Of a DNA stretch of 24,541 bases, positions 7,600-13,501 are shown in pieces. The notes beneath the pieces were generated by a model. That model ran no database searches and was not told where the DNA came from. It worked only from the letters and a program-made list of their open reading frames with translations. Position 1 is the stretch's first letter; each line of letters opens with the position of its first letter. A program made the position numbers and the translations under genes. This stretch comes from JBBAAW01 sp041658075. Its GTDB lineage: Bacteria > Patescibacteriota > WWE3 > UBA101185 > UBA10185. The DNA is taken from assembly GCA_041658075.1 (NCBI GenBank), contig JBBAAW010000013.1, positions 1-24,541 of the forward strand, read 5' to 3'.

Positions 7600-8044
7600 G
7601 CTTTAAGAATAGCAGAAATCTTTTAGTCAGAACACCCAAAGCCAATACTAAAACCAAAAATATCAGGTGCATGCCAAGGTACAAGGAATCGATTATCGGA
7701 AATATTCCCACCACTTGCCCTAAAATATCTTCCGATTTAACTAAATATCGATCACCGTATGTGTTGCTATCGCCCTTGGTAACATACCGACCATCTTGAA
7801 TTTCCACTACCCGATGCGCAGTAATGCGTTTGTTATTTTGGTCGTTAAAAATAATTACTTTTTCCTTTTTAACTTCATTGACACCAATTTTCTTGGAAAT
7901 TATAAACGACCTTGTAGGAATCAGGGGTTCCATGGACCCTGTGATTACAAAAAATAGTCGCACATTAGATTGAACGCAGTAATATAATATTCCTGATAAA
8001 GTACCCAACCCAATTATTGTTTTCCACACTGCTTTTTTTGACAT
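7511..8044 (-). CDS. sipW: SipW-type (archaeal/ER-type) signal peptidase I
   Basis: This 177-residue membrane peptidase removes signal peptides outside the membrane. Its N-terminal membrane segment (8-24) is followed by box B FVITGSMEPLIP with nucleophile Ser37. Box D has RITAHRVVE with His77 where bacterial-type enzymes have Lys, the Ser-His form typical of SipW and the eukaryotic/archaeal signal peptidases. Box E is TKGDSNTYGDRY (Asp92, Asp98). A second membrane segment (about 122-147) follows. The gene comes directly after the CalY/TasA-like gene, whose product is its likely substrate, as in Bacillus sipW-tasA. It is preceded by GGAG 6 nt before the ATG. The last 29 residues are encoded in overlap with the Clp-like gene. 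Confidence 0.88.
   Translation of the reverse strand: MSKKAVWKTIIGLGTLSGILYYCVQSNVRLFFVITGSMEPLIPTRSFIISKKIGVNEVKKEKVIIFNDQNNKRITAHRVVEIQDGRYVTKGDSNTYGDRYLVKSEDILGQVVGIFPIIDSLYLGMHLIFLVLVLALGVLTKRFLLFLKHGISCPTTAYSAFYRLCVFRCTKKTVCSG
7606..7611 (-). promoter_or_regulatory. -10 element for a leaderless Clp-like mRNA
   Basis: TATTCT on the minus strand ends 6 nt before the ATG at 7599 and lies inside the sipW-like coding region. The Clp-like gene may therefore have its own leaderless message as well as read-through from calY-sipW. Confidence 0.4.
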
Positions 8045-8052
8045 GTTTTTCT

Positions 8053-8129
8053 CCGTCGTGACGGGATAAATCCTCCATGACGGTAACTAAACAAAGCGGG
8101 CAGGTTCCGTCGCGACGAAATCGCTTTGT
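8053..8129. promoter_or_regulatory. Stem-loops and paired palindromes between calY-like and sipW genes
   Basis: The 86-nt gap between the calY-like stop and the sipW start holds ACAAAGC (8091-8097) pairing with GCTTTGT (8123-8129), enclosing a perfect 10-bp palindrome CGTCGCGACG (8108-8117). A second palindrome, CCGTC-GT-GACGG, lies at 8053-8064, just before the sipW ribosome binding site. Both share the core CCGTCGYGACG. The outer stem begins 2 nt after the calY stop codon and has only a weak following U-run, so partial termination or mRNA processing that lowers sipW relative to calY is plausible. Paired operator sites are the alternative. Confidence 0.5.
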
Positions 8130-8130
8130 G

Positions 8131-8718
8131 CTATATTCCAACCCCATCGAACATAAAGTCAAAGGTTCCCACTGCACCCATCTTAGAATTTGTAATATTT
8201 CCAACGGAAAATCTCATAATCAATGCCTTGGTTGCACCCCCGTTCAATTGTCCAAAGTCAAACCCAGTGCTTTTCCATGCCGTAAAAGCCTTTCTTCCAT
8301 AAGAAATTCCTTGTTCGCTTTCCCCGTCGAATAAACCATTATTGTTAGCGTCGTTCCAATCGTAAGGCTCCATGTACAACACTTCCCGTATAGTTGCTGA
8401 GTCATTAACAGTTAAATAATCCATATTAGAAGTAAGCGTCATCGCCTGCGTTCCGTTGTTGTAAATCTTAATTAGATAATTCTGAATCCATCCCGGAGAA
8501 ATGTTATCGTAAGAAGGCACCGGTTTTGTATCCACAAGATTTGACACACCTGTACCACCGGCCAAGTCGTTTAGTAATTTTAAATCCGCACTCCCTATGC
8601 TAAATCTTGAACCCGCAAACTTGGACTGATCGGTAAAAGAAGCGTAAGCCACCCCCATTAAAGCACCCGCCACCAAAAGTACTGAACCCAAAGTCAAGAA
8701 ACTTTTTCTGATTTTCAT
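8131..8718 (-). CDS. CalY/TasA-like secreted protein (SipW-dependent signal peptide)
   Basis: The protein has 195 residues. It starts with a SipW-type signal: basic MKIRK, a hydrophobic run (8-23), then VAYA|SFTD with cleavage expected after Ala26. FTDQSKFAGSRFSIGSADLK resembles the start of mature camelysin and TasA proteins. Residues 123-131 (DANNNGLFD) match a dockerin/EF-hand-like calcium loop. In Firmicutes, TasA forms biofilm matrix fibres and CalY is a surface metalloprotease-like relative; by analogy this is an extracellular or surface fibre protein, which is inference. The strong Shine-Dalgarno AAAGGAGGTGA precedes the ATG, so the gene is built for high translation. The sipW-like peptidase follows in the same transcript. 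An XRE regulator is divergent. Confidence 0.8.
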   Translation of the reverse strand: MKIRKSFLTLGSVLLVAGALMGVAYASFTDQSKFAGSRFSIGSADLKLLNDLAGGTGVSNLVDTKPVPSYDNISPGWIQNYLIKIYNNGTQAMTLTSNMDYLTVNDSATIREVLYMEPYDWNDANNNGLFDGESEQGISYGRKAFTAWKSTGFDFGQLNGGATKALIMRFSVGNITNSKMGAVGTFDFMFDGVGI

Positions 8719-8739
8719 ATATTTTCACCTCCTTTCATA

Positions 8740-8769
8740 TTGAAATGATAAATGTGTTTGCAATATAAT
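8740..8769 (+). promoter_or_regulatory. Promoter of the XRE regulator gene
   Basis: TTGAAA (8740-8745) and a perfect TATAAT (8764-8769) are separated by 18 nt on the plus strand. Transcription would start near 8776 and run through both palindromes toward the regulator gene. The element overlaps the calY promoter, so polymerase cannot occupy both at once. Confidence 0.6.
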
Positions 8770-8790
8770 TAATAATAACAAAAGTATCAA
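8762..8790 (-). promoter_or_regulatory. Promoter of the calY-sipW operon
   Basis: On the minus strand TTGATA (8790-8785) and TATATT (8767-8762) are separated by exactly 17 nt, each one base from consensus. The palindrome TCAATATATTGA overlaps the -35, and the -10 overlaps the -10 of the oppositely oriented regulator promoter. Confidence 0.75.
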
Positions 8791-8816
8791 TATATTGACT
8801 TCTAGTTTCACTAGAA
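8787..8816. promoter_or_regulatory. Two adjacent operator-like palindromes
   Basis: TCAATATATTGA (8787-8798) is a perfect 12-bp palindrome overlapping the calY -35. TTCTAGT-TTC-ACTAGAA (8800-8816) has perfect 7-bp arms. Both lie between the calY promoter and the XRE gene, where a dimeric helix-turn-helix protein could repress either or both promoters. Binding by the adjacent regulator is inference. Confidence 0.6.
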
Positions 8817-8838
8817 TTCCCTGTCCAGAAAGGAGCCT

Positions 8839-9120
8839 ATGCATGTTTGCGTGCAACTTAGACAGCTTAGGTGTAATTTAAATTTATCGCAGGAGCGCTT
8901 TGGGAGGCGACTTGGGATTTCCGGAAAAAGCGTTTCCGCGTATGAAACGGGAAGATGCGTACCCACAGTTAGAGTCTTAAAACACATCGCAGATGAGTTT
9001 AATGTTAATTTTACGGAAATGTCTAGTGAGAATAGAATTTACCTAAACAAAAGGATTGAGGAACTAGAAAATTCTTTTACACAACTAAAGAGCGTTCTGT
9101 CGGAGATGTTATCTCTTTGA
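8839..9120 (+). CDS. XRE-family transcription regulator, SinR-like layout
   Basis: This 93-residue DNA-binding protein has a Cro/CI-type helix-turn-helix at residues 6-60 (LRQLRCNLNLSQERFGRRLG, then SVSAYETGRCVPT). A C-terminal heptad segment (about 68-93, LNKRIEELENSFTQLKSVLS) would dimerise or tetramerise it. That organisation matches SinR/SlrR, and the gene is divergent from a calY-sipW pair as a SinR-like repressor of matrix genes might be; orthology is not claimed. It has a Shine-Dalgarno AAAGGAG just before the ATG and a full promoter. The last codons and the stop lie inside the 5' part of a duplicated rpsI tail read antisense, so the C-terminus may have been reshaped by that rearrangement. 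Confidence 0.85.
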   Translation: MHVCVQLRQLRCNLNLSQERFGRRLGISGKSVSAYETGRCVPTVRVLKHIADEFNVNFTEMSSENRIYLNKRIEELENSFTQLKSVLSEMLSL

Positions 9121-9150
9121 GTATTCAGGGGCTTTGCGCAAGTACGGCTT
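9109..9150 (-). pseudogene. Detached duplicate of the rpsI (S9) 3' end
   Basis: Read on the minus strand this stretch encodes KPYLRKAPEYSKR and a TAA stop. This is a variant of the true S9 tail KPYLRKARKAPQYSKR at 9583-9630, three codons shorter and with Glu for Gln. It has no upstream S9 coding sequence. The nucleotide match comprises an identical 18-nt block (9108-9125 and 9582-9599) and an identical 16-nt block (9129-9144 and 9612-9627). It looks like the displaced original gene end left after an insertion, or a decayed duplication. Confidence 0.7.
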
Positions 9151-9192
9151 CGACTTATCGTTAATCTATTATATTTATATTCTTTAAAGTGG

Positions 9193-9279
9193 GAAATAAA
9201 ACGCCCCTCAGAATCTGCCGTATGTACTCTCGTAATCCTCCAATGAGGATGAAACGAAAGATGGCAAATCCAGAGGGGC
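9193..9279 (-). terminator. Large branched intrinsic terminator or structured RNA
   Basis: On the minus strand an imperfect 17-bp stem pairs 9279-9263 with 9219-9203 (GCCCCTC...GAGGGGC) and is followed by GTTTTATTT. Inside it sits a second hairpin, TCGT-ttc-ATCCTC-attg-GAGGAT-t-ACGA. It ends the small-protein transcript started near 9486. The nested design is more elaborate than a simple terminator and could be a functional RNA element. Confidence 0.7.
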
Positions 9280-9296
9280 CCAAGGCCTGCTGAATC

Positions 9297-9431
9297 TCAG
9301 AGGCTCTCCAGGAACAACCGAAGCGGTTCCATCCAATGGAAGTAATCCAGCACGACCAGCACAACAAGAGCTCCGATAACACCCAAGAAACCTCCCTCAA
9401 TCATTCCGCCCATCTGATCATCGTAACTCAT
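9297..9431 (-). CDS. Small single-pass membrane protein, 44 residues
   Basis: ATG at 9431, stop TGA at 9299-9297. The acidic N-terminus MSYDDQMGG leads into one hydrophobic helix at about 13-31 (GFLGVIGALVVLVVLDYF), then HWMEPLRLFLESL. The ribosome binding site GGAGGTG lies 4 nt before the ATG and is among the strongest in the window. A consensus promoter lies 62 nt upstream and a large terminator follows, so this is a self-contained unit. Codons are richer in G and C than in the flanking genes. The message also carries competing hairpins at 9311-9330 and 9327-9341, so an RNA role is possible. I know no family for it; a membrane toxin, a regulator of a membrane complex or a small structural peptide are all open. 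Confidence 0.65.
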   Translation of the reverse strand: MSYDDQMGGMIEGGFLGVIGALVVLVVLDYFHWMEPLRLFLESL

Positions 9432-9492
9432 TGCCACCTCCGTTTTTCGTCTTCTTCCCGCTGTGGAGAAGATATGTTATTCAAGCGTCAGT

Positions 9493-9521
9493 ATTATACC
9501 AATAAAAACCGGTCTGTTCAA
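9493..9521 (-). promoter_or_regulatory. Consensus promoter of the small membrane protein unit
   Basis: TTGAAC (9521-9516), a 17-nt spacer and a perfect TATAAT (9498-9493) on the minus strand. The predicted start near 9486 gives a leader of about 55 nt with a purine-rich Shine-Dalgarno. Confidence 0.8.
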
Positions 9522-9582
9522 TACCATAGGTTAACCACGAACTACGATGTAAATAGGGGTTGATTATAAAGGTTAATATAAG

Positions 9583-9993
9583 TTATCTCTTTGAGTATTG
9601 AGGAGCCTTACGGGCTTTGCGCAAGTAGGGTTTTTTTCTTTCCACCATTCTGGAATCGCGGGTTAACAAACCTTGTTTTCTCAATGAGGGTCTGAGGTTG
9701 GGCAAATCTAAAATAAGCGCCTTGGAGATTGCCAGAGCTACCGCCTCCACCTGGCCTGTTCCTCCTGAACCTGAAACTTTAATAGTTGCCGAATAAGTTA
9801 ACTCAGGATTAGAAATTCCCGCCACAAAAAAGGGCTTTACCCATTTGGCTTGATCTTTTTCAGCGTCAAAATATTCGTTTATTGGTTTGTCGTTCACTAA
9901 AAACTTCCCTTTTTCTTTCTTTAGAAAGATTGACGCTATCGCGGTTTTGCGTCTACCAACCGCAAAAATTATACCCTCTTTTGCTTTTCCCAT
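9583..9993 (-). CDS. rpsI: Small-subunit ribosomal protein uS9
   Basis: S9 (136 residues) sits in the 30S head, and its C-terminal tail reaches the P-site tRNA. Conserved features are FAVGRRKTAIA near the start, SGSGGTGQVEAVALAISKAL in the core, LLTRDSRMVERKKP and the invariant YSKR terminus. It is the last gene of the long operon; its ATG overlaps the L13 stop by one base (TAATG). Its last 48 nt are duplicated about 470 bp downstream. No simple terminator follows the stop codon. Confidence 0.97.
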   Translation of the reverse strand: MGKAKEGIIFAVGRRKTAIASIFLKKEKGKFLVNDKPINEYFDAEKDQAKWVKPFFVAGISNPELTYSATIKVSGSGGTGQVEAVALAISKALILDLPNLRPSLRKQGLLTRDSRMVERKKPYLRKARKAPQYSKR

Positions 9994-10424
9994 TAGTTTT
10001 TGTTGGCCTTTCCAAAATTTGCTTGATGCGTATGATTTTCGTCTTTAAAAACAAATAGCCCGGCCATTTTTTTCTTCTGTAAACGATTCTTGGGAAGCAT
10101 GCCTTTTACCGCACTTTCTATAACCTTAGTTGAATCTTTTGCCATAACTTCCTTTAGACTTTGAGACCTTAGTCCCTTGGGAAATCCGGTGTGCCAAATA
10201 TATTTTTTATCTTCTAATTTCTTACCCGTAACCCTAACCTGATCAGAGTTTATAATCACAACTTTATCTTGTGCGTATTGATTGGGTGAAAAATGCGCGT
10301 TCAGTTTGCCGTTTAAAAAATTGCTTGCTTCCTCTGCCAAGTGGCCTAAGATCTTATCCTTAGCGTCGATTAGATGCCATTTGGGCTGGATTTCTTTAAC
10401 CGTGTCGAATTTAGTTTTTTGCAT
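9993..10424 (-). CDS. rplM: Large-subunit ribosomal protein uL13
   Basis: L13 (143 residues) is an early assembly protein of the 50S subunit. Recognised by WHLIDAKDKILGHLAEEAS, then NSDQVRVTGKKLEDKKYIWHTGFP and the AVKGMLPKNRL motif. The C-terminal segment is of ordinary length. The start lies within the last codons of L17 with a GGA-rich sequence just ahead of the ATG, suggesting translational coupling. The L13-S9 pair is the usual arrangement, here fused to the alpha operon as in Firmicutes. Confidence 0.97.
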   Translation of the reverse strand: MQKTKFDTVKEIQPKWHLIDAKDKILGHLAEEASNFLNGKLNAHFSPNQYAQDKVVIINSDQVRVTGKKLEDKKYIWHTGFPKGLRSQSLKEVMAKDSTKVIESAVKGMLPKNRLQKKKMAGLFVFKDENHTHQANFGKANKN

Positions 10425-10818
10425 TTTTTCCTTTGTCGCTGCGGGGTGAGAGGGACTTGGCGGTGTTCTCTACAAGCTCTATTCTGGCCATAGGGGCATT
10501 ATCTCCCTGTCGCACGCCAAGCTTTACTATCCTTGTATATCCACCCGGTCTTTGTAAAAACTTGGGTGCCACATTCTCAAAGAGATTTCTTACCACAGAG
10601 TCGTTCACCAAAACCGCCTTAACTTTTTTCACGCTGTTAAAACCTATATCTTTAGCCAAAGTCACTAATTTTTCCGCAAAAGGTCGCAAAATTTTGGCTT
10701 TTGGAAGGGTAGTTGTTACAGAGCCTCTTTCAAAAAGTTGGCTCGCCTGGTTCTTAAGAAGAGCTTTTAGCTCGCCACTTGATCTTTTTAATCTTTTTGA
10801 AGAAACTCTATGCCTCAT
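10411..10818 (-). CDS. rplQ: Large-subunit ribosomal protein bL17
   Basis: L17 (135 residues) lies near the peptide exit tunnel. Typical sequence: MRHRVSSKRLKRSSGELKAL, RGSVTTTLPKAKILRPFAEKL and the GGYTRIVKLGVRQGDNAPMA block. A polar tail ends at SDKGKNAKN. The start codon directly follows the rpoA stop (TAA-ATG), as expected for coupled expression. Confidence 0.97.
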   Translation of the reverse strand: MRHRVSSKRLKRSSGELKALLKNQASQLFERGSVTTTLPKAKILRPFAEKLVTLAKDIGFNSVKKVKAVLVNDSVVRNLFENVAPKFLQRPGGYTRIVKLGVRQGDNAPMARIELVENTAKSLSPRSDKGKNAKN

Positions 10819-11727
10819 TTATCTTAAACCTTCCTTTTTAAGTAGCTCCATTACTTCCTCTACGGATTTCTCGCCCAGGTTTTTAATATCAAAAATTGCT
10901 ACATCTGTCATTTGGGCAAGATCGTTTAGATCCTTTATTCCATGCTTTTTAAGAGCGTTTATAGCTCGGTTAGAGAGAGATAAATCCTCAACTAAAGTGC
11001 TTTTTTTATCGAAACCTTCTGCACTCAACCCATCTTTTGAGTCATCCTTTTGTCCACCAACAAAAACTTGATTAAAAAAGCTGGATAAGATCGACGCGGA
11101 AGTGGAGACTGCCTCCCAAGGCGTAATAGTCCCGTCCGTTTTAACAGTTAAGGTAAGTTTGTCAAGATCGATCTTTTTACCAAAACGGGCAGGTTCTACC
11201 GCGTAATTTACGCTTACTACCGGAGAAAAAATTGCGTCCAATAAAATTACGCCAATCTTAGAAGTTTCTCTCTCTTCTACCGGGGAATATCCAACTCCCG
11301 GCTCTACCACAACTTCCGCCTCAAACTTAGAATTTTTATCAGCTAAGGTACAGATTAGTAAGTCTTTATTAATAATTTTAGCTTCACTAGGAAACTCAAT
11401 GTCTTCTGCGGTTACCACCCCAGGTCCTTTTTTGCTAATTGATCCAATAACGGGATTCTTGGTATACATTTTGACCCTGATTTGCTTAAGATTCAGCAGA
11501 ATCTCCACTACATCCTCTTTAACACCCTGAATAGTGGAAAACTGATGAACTACGCTATTGATTTTAATTTGCGTAAGCGCTGCACCCTCCAAAGAAGTGT
11601 ACAAAACGCGTCGCAAAGTGTTTCCCAGGGTATTTCCAAAACCGCCTGGTAACGGCTCAAAAGAAAAAACCCCCGTTGTGCCATTTTCTGACACTCTTGT
11701 AATTTTTAAATCTTGCGCGGATAACAT
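10819..11727 (-). CDS. rpoA: RNA polymerase alpha subunit
   Basis: 302 residues. The N-terminal dimerisation domain shows FSFEPLPGGFGNTLGNTLRR and the EGAALTQIKI segment. The C-terminal domain (about 245-302) carries SNRAINALKKHGIKDLNDLA and the helix-hairpin-helix NLGEKSVEEVMELL that contacts UP elements and activators. I place the start at the ATG at 11727 because a perfect AAGGAGG (11739-11733) lies 5 nt upstream. An in-frame ATG at 11760 would add 11 residues that lie within the end of S4 and have no counterpart in the family. Confidence 0.97.
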   Translation of the reverse strand: MLSAQDLKITRVSENGTTGVFSFEPLPGGFGNTLGNTLRRVLYTSLEGAALTQIKINSVVHQFSTIQGVKEDVVEILLNLKQIRVKMYTKNPVIGSISKKGPGVVTAEDIEFPSEAKIINKDLLICTLADKNSKFEAEVVVEPGVGYSPVEERETSKIGVILLDAIFSPVVSVNYAVEPARFGKKIDLDKLTLTVKTDGTITPWEAVSTSASILSSFFNQVFVGGQKDDSKDGLSAEGFDKKSTLVEDLSLSNRAINALKKHGIKDLNDLAQMTDVAIFDIKNLGEKSVEEVMELLKKEGLR

Positions 11728-11737
11728 AAATTCCTCC

Positions 11738-12340
11738 TTATCTGGAATAAAATTCAACAATTATTTGTACATCAAAATCGCTGGGAAGATCTTCTGTTAA
11801 CGGAAGTCTGTCCACTTTAACCGATTTTTCTTTGATATTTGCCGAAAGCCATTCGGGCAAAGTAAAGCCTTCTCTTGGTGACACCTTCCCAAAGTCGACC
11901 GGCTGCAAAACGTCCTCAACTTTTAATTGAGCGGATGGAATATTACAGGATTTTCCGCTGATTGTAAAAAAGTCCCGTCTTATGTACTGTCTGGCTTGTG
12001 CGCGCGAAACAGCAAAACCCGCCCGATAAACCATGTTGTCAAAACGCAACTCTAACTCGCGCAAGAGCTGCTCACCGGTTACGCCTTTAGCTTTCATGGC
12101 TTTTTCTACATAGTTCCTAAATTGTTTTTCTAGAATACCGTAAATTCTTTTAGCTTTTTGCTTCTCCCTAAGCTGTATTCCGTAGTTAGAAAGTCTTTTT
12201 CTAGAAGTTCCATGCTGACCGGGTGCTTGCTGCTTCTTGGATAAAGCACACTTTTCCGATTCACACCTGATACCTTTTATATAGAGCTTAACGCCTTCTC
12301 TTCTACATAGTCTACATTTTGCACCAGTATATCTTGACAT
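11738..12340 (-). CDS. rpsD: Small-subunit ribosomal protein uS4, zinc-binding form
   Basis: S4 (200 residues) nucleates 30S body assembly. The N-terminus keeps a four-cysteine zinc site (Cys9, Cys12, Cys26, Cys31), i.e. the C+ form. The S4 RNA-binding domain reads LELRFDNMVYRAGFAVSRAQ and RQYIRR. The TAA stop overlaps the Shine-Dalgarno of rpoA, so translation of S4 likely affects rpoA initiation. Known S4 autoregulation of alpha operons may apply; no pseudoknot was assessed. Confidence 0.97.
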   Translation of the reverse strand: MSRYTGAKCRLCRREGVKLYIKGIRCESEKCALSKKQQAPGQHGTSRKRLSNYGIQLREKQKAKRIYGILEKQFRNYVEKAMKAKGVTGEQLLRELELRFDNMVYRAGFAVSRAQARQYIRRDFFTISGKSCNIPSAQLKVEDVLQPVDFGKVSPREGFTLPEWLSANIKEKSVKVDRLPLTEDLPSDFDVQIIVEFYSR

Positions 12341-12346
12341 AGTTAA

Positions 12347-12721
12347 TCAAACCCTTCTCTTGTGCTTTGGTCTACAACCATTGTGGGGTACAGGCGTAAT
12401 GTCCGAAATTGCCGTTACGCGTATACCGGCGGTTTTTAAGGCTCTAATACCTGCCACCCTTCCCGCACCGGCACCTTTTACAAAAACCGCTACTTCCTTA
12501 AGCCCTGCTTCATAGGCCTTTTTACCAGTTTCTTCCACGGCCCTGGTAGCCGCGTAGGGGGTAGGCTTTCTGGATCCTTTAAACCCTACTCCACCGGCGC
12601 TACCGCTAAAAAGCGCATTTCCTTCTGTGTCAGTTAAAGTAATGATGGTGTTATTAAAGCCTGTTACAATGTAGGCTCTGCCACTTTGCGGTATTATTCT
12701 TTTTTTAGTTTTCTTCGCCAT
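12347..12721 (-). CDS. rpsK: Small-subunit ribosomal protein uS11
   Basis: S11 (124 residues) forms part of the platform of the 30S subunit. Signature segments are AYIVTGFNNTIITLTDTEGN, SAGGVGFKGSRKPTPYAATR and the terminal DITPVPHNGCRPKHKRRV. The length is normal and the basic C-terminus is complete. It follows S13 by 19 nt without a recognisable Shine-Dalgarno. Confidence 0.98.
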   Translation of the reverse strand: MAKKTKKRIIPQSGRAYIVTGFNNTIITLTDTEGNALFSGSAGGVGFKGSRKPTPYAATRAVEETGKKAYEAGLKEVAVFVKGAGAGRVAGIRALKTAGIRVTAISDITPVPHNGCRPKHKRRV

Positions 12722-12740
12722 ATATACAAAACAACGAACT

Positions 12741-13130
12741 TTAAGTCTTCGCCGCGGACTTCTTCTTAATTCCGCCTACGGTCTTCTTTTTACCCTTTCT
12801 TATTCTAGCGTTGGTACGCGTCCTTTGTCCGCGCACGGGAAGCCCTTTTTTGTGCCTATCGCCCCTATAACTTTTTATCTCTTGAAGTCGCCTAATATTT
12901 TGCCCTACAACCCTTCTCAACTCACCCTCCACAGGTATTTTAAGTTCAGCAATGGCGTTTCTGATTTTTGCTAAATCAGCTTCAGTTAATTGGCTAACCC
13001 TAACATTTCCGTCCATTTGCGACTTTTCTAGAATCTTCTTTGATAAAGTGGGACCCACGCCATAGATATAACACAAACTTGCTTCAAGCCGCTTTTGATT
13101 TGGTATATCTGTTCCTACAATTCTTGCCAT
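12741..13130 (-). CDS. rpsM: Small-subunit ribosomal protein uS13
   Basis: S13 (129 residues) bridges the 30S head to the 50S subunit and contacts tRNA. MARIVGTDIPNQKRLEASL, the helix-two-turn-helix region IYGVGPTLSKKIL and the basic segment GLPVRGQRTRTNARIRKGKK are all present. The C-terminal Lys-rich tail is slightly extended. The ATG touches the L36 stop codon. Confidence 0.98.
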   Translation of the reverse strand: MARIVGTDIPNQKRLEASLCYIYGVGPTLSKKILEKSQMDGNVRVSQLTEADLAKIRNAIAELKIPVEGELRRVVGQNIRRLQEIKSYRGDRHKKGLPVRGQRTRTNARIRKGKKKTVGGIKKKSAAKT

Positions 13131-13247
13131 TTATCCCTGTCTTTGCTTATGCTTGGGGTTTCTTTTGCAAACCACCCTTAAAACGCCTGCGCGCTTAATA
13201 ACTTTGCAATCCCTACATATTTTCTTTACTGACGCTCTAACTTTCAT
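13131..13247 (-). CDS. rpmJ: Large-subunit ribosomal protein bL36, zinc-binding form
   Basis: This 38-residue protein is read from the ATG at 13247 to the TAA at 13133-13131. MKVRASVKKICRDCKVIKRA opens it, and the C-x2-C-x12-C-x5-H zinc ribbon uses Cys11, Cys14, Cys27 and His33. It ends NPKHKQRQG as usual. L36 sits near the L11/sarcin-ricin region of the 50S subunit. It lies between infA and rpsM, the standard place, with a 15-nt gap to infA and none to rpsM. Confidence 0.98.
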   Translation of the reverse strand: MKVRASVKKICRDCKVIKRAGVLRVVCKRNPKHKQRQG

Positions 13248-13262
13248 AATCAATATCCGGCT

Positions 13263-13475
13263 TTAAAGCCGGTAAGAAATTCTACCCCTTGTTAAATCGT
13301 GGGGGGAAAATTCCATCCTCACTTTGTCGCCCGGAAGTATGCGAATGTGAAACTTTCTGGTCTTGCCGGAAAGGACTGCTAAAATCACATTGCCGTCCTC
13401 AAGCTCTACACGAAATAGTCCGCCCTGCTGGGCTTCCCTGACTATTCCATCTTTTTTAACAAGCTCTTTACTCAT
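13263..13475 (-). CDS. infA: Translation initiation factor IF-1
   Basis: A 70-residue OB-fold protein that binds the A site of the 30S subunit during initiation. MSKELVKKDGIVREAQ, LFRVELEDGNVILAVLSGK and IRILPGDKVRMEFSPHDLTR match the family throughout. I use the ATG at 13475, which gives the normal length; a longer frame from 13505 adds residues that do not belong to IF-1. The 26-nt gap to the upstream Map stop contains TAAAAT, a possible extra -10. Confidence 0.97.
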   Translation of the reverse strand: MSKELVKKDGIVREAQQGGLFRVELEDGNVILAVLSGKTRKFHIRILPGDKVRMEFSPHDLTRGRISYRL

Positions 13476-13501
13476 GCAACCGCAAGATTTTACCAAACAA
13501 A

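Larger units (their letters stand above)
9108..9630. repeat. Direct repeat of the rpsI 3' end flanking a 430-bp cassette
   Basis: Left copy 9108-9150 and right copy 9582-9630 are in the same orientation, offset by 474 bp. The right copy is the functional S9 terminus; the left copy is orphaned. The enclosed DNA contains one complete minus-strand transcription unit and appears richer in G+C than its neighbours. No integrase gene or terminal inverted repeat is visible, so the mechanism is unknown. Confidence 0.65.

Noticed and set aside
7965..8204. 79-codon minus-strand frame across the calY-sipW gap
   Set aside because: It overlaps the ends of two well-supported genes in another frame and has no family resemblance.
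9161..9400. 79-codon minus-strand frame inside the rpsI cassette
   Set aside because: It is out of frame with the 44-codon gene, which has the ribosome binding site and promoter, and its sequence looks like a frame shadow (Trp/Cys-rich).
10433..11071. 212-codon plus-strand frame opposite L17 and rpoA
   Set aside because: Antisense shadow of two certain genes, Ser/Leu/Phe-rich as expected of a complement frame.
11728..11760. Longer RpoA start 11 codons upstream
   Set aside because: A perfect Shine-Dalgarno 5 nt before the ATG at 11727, and family alignment, favour the shorter form.
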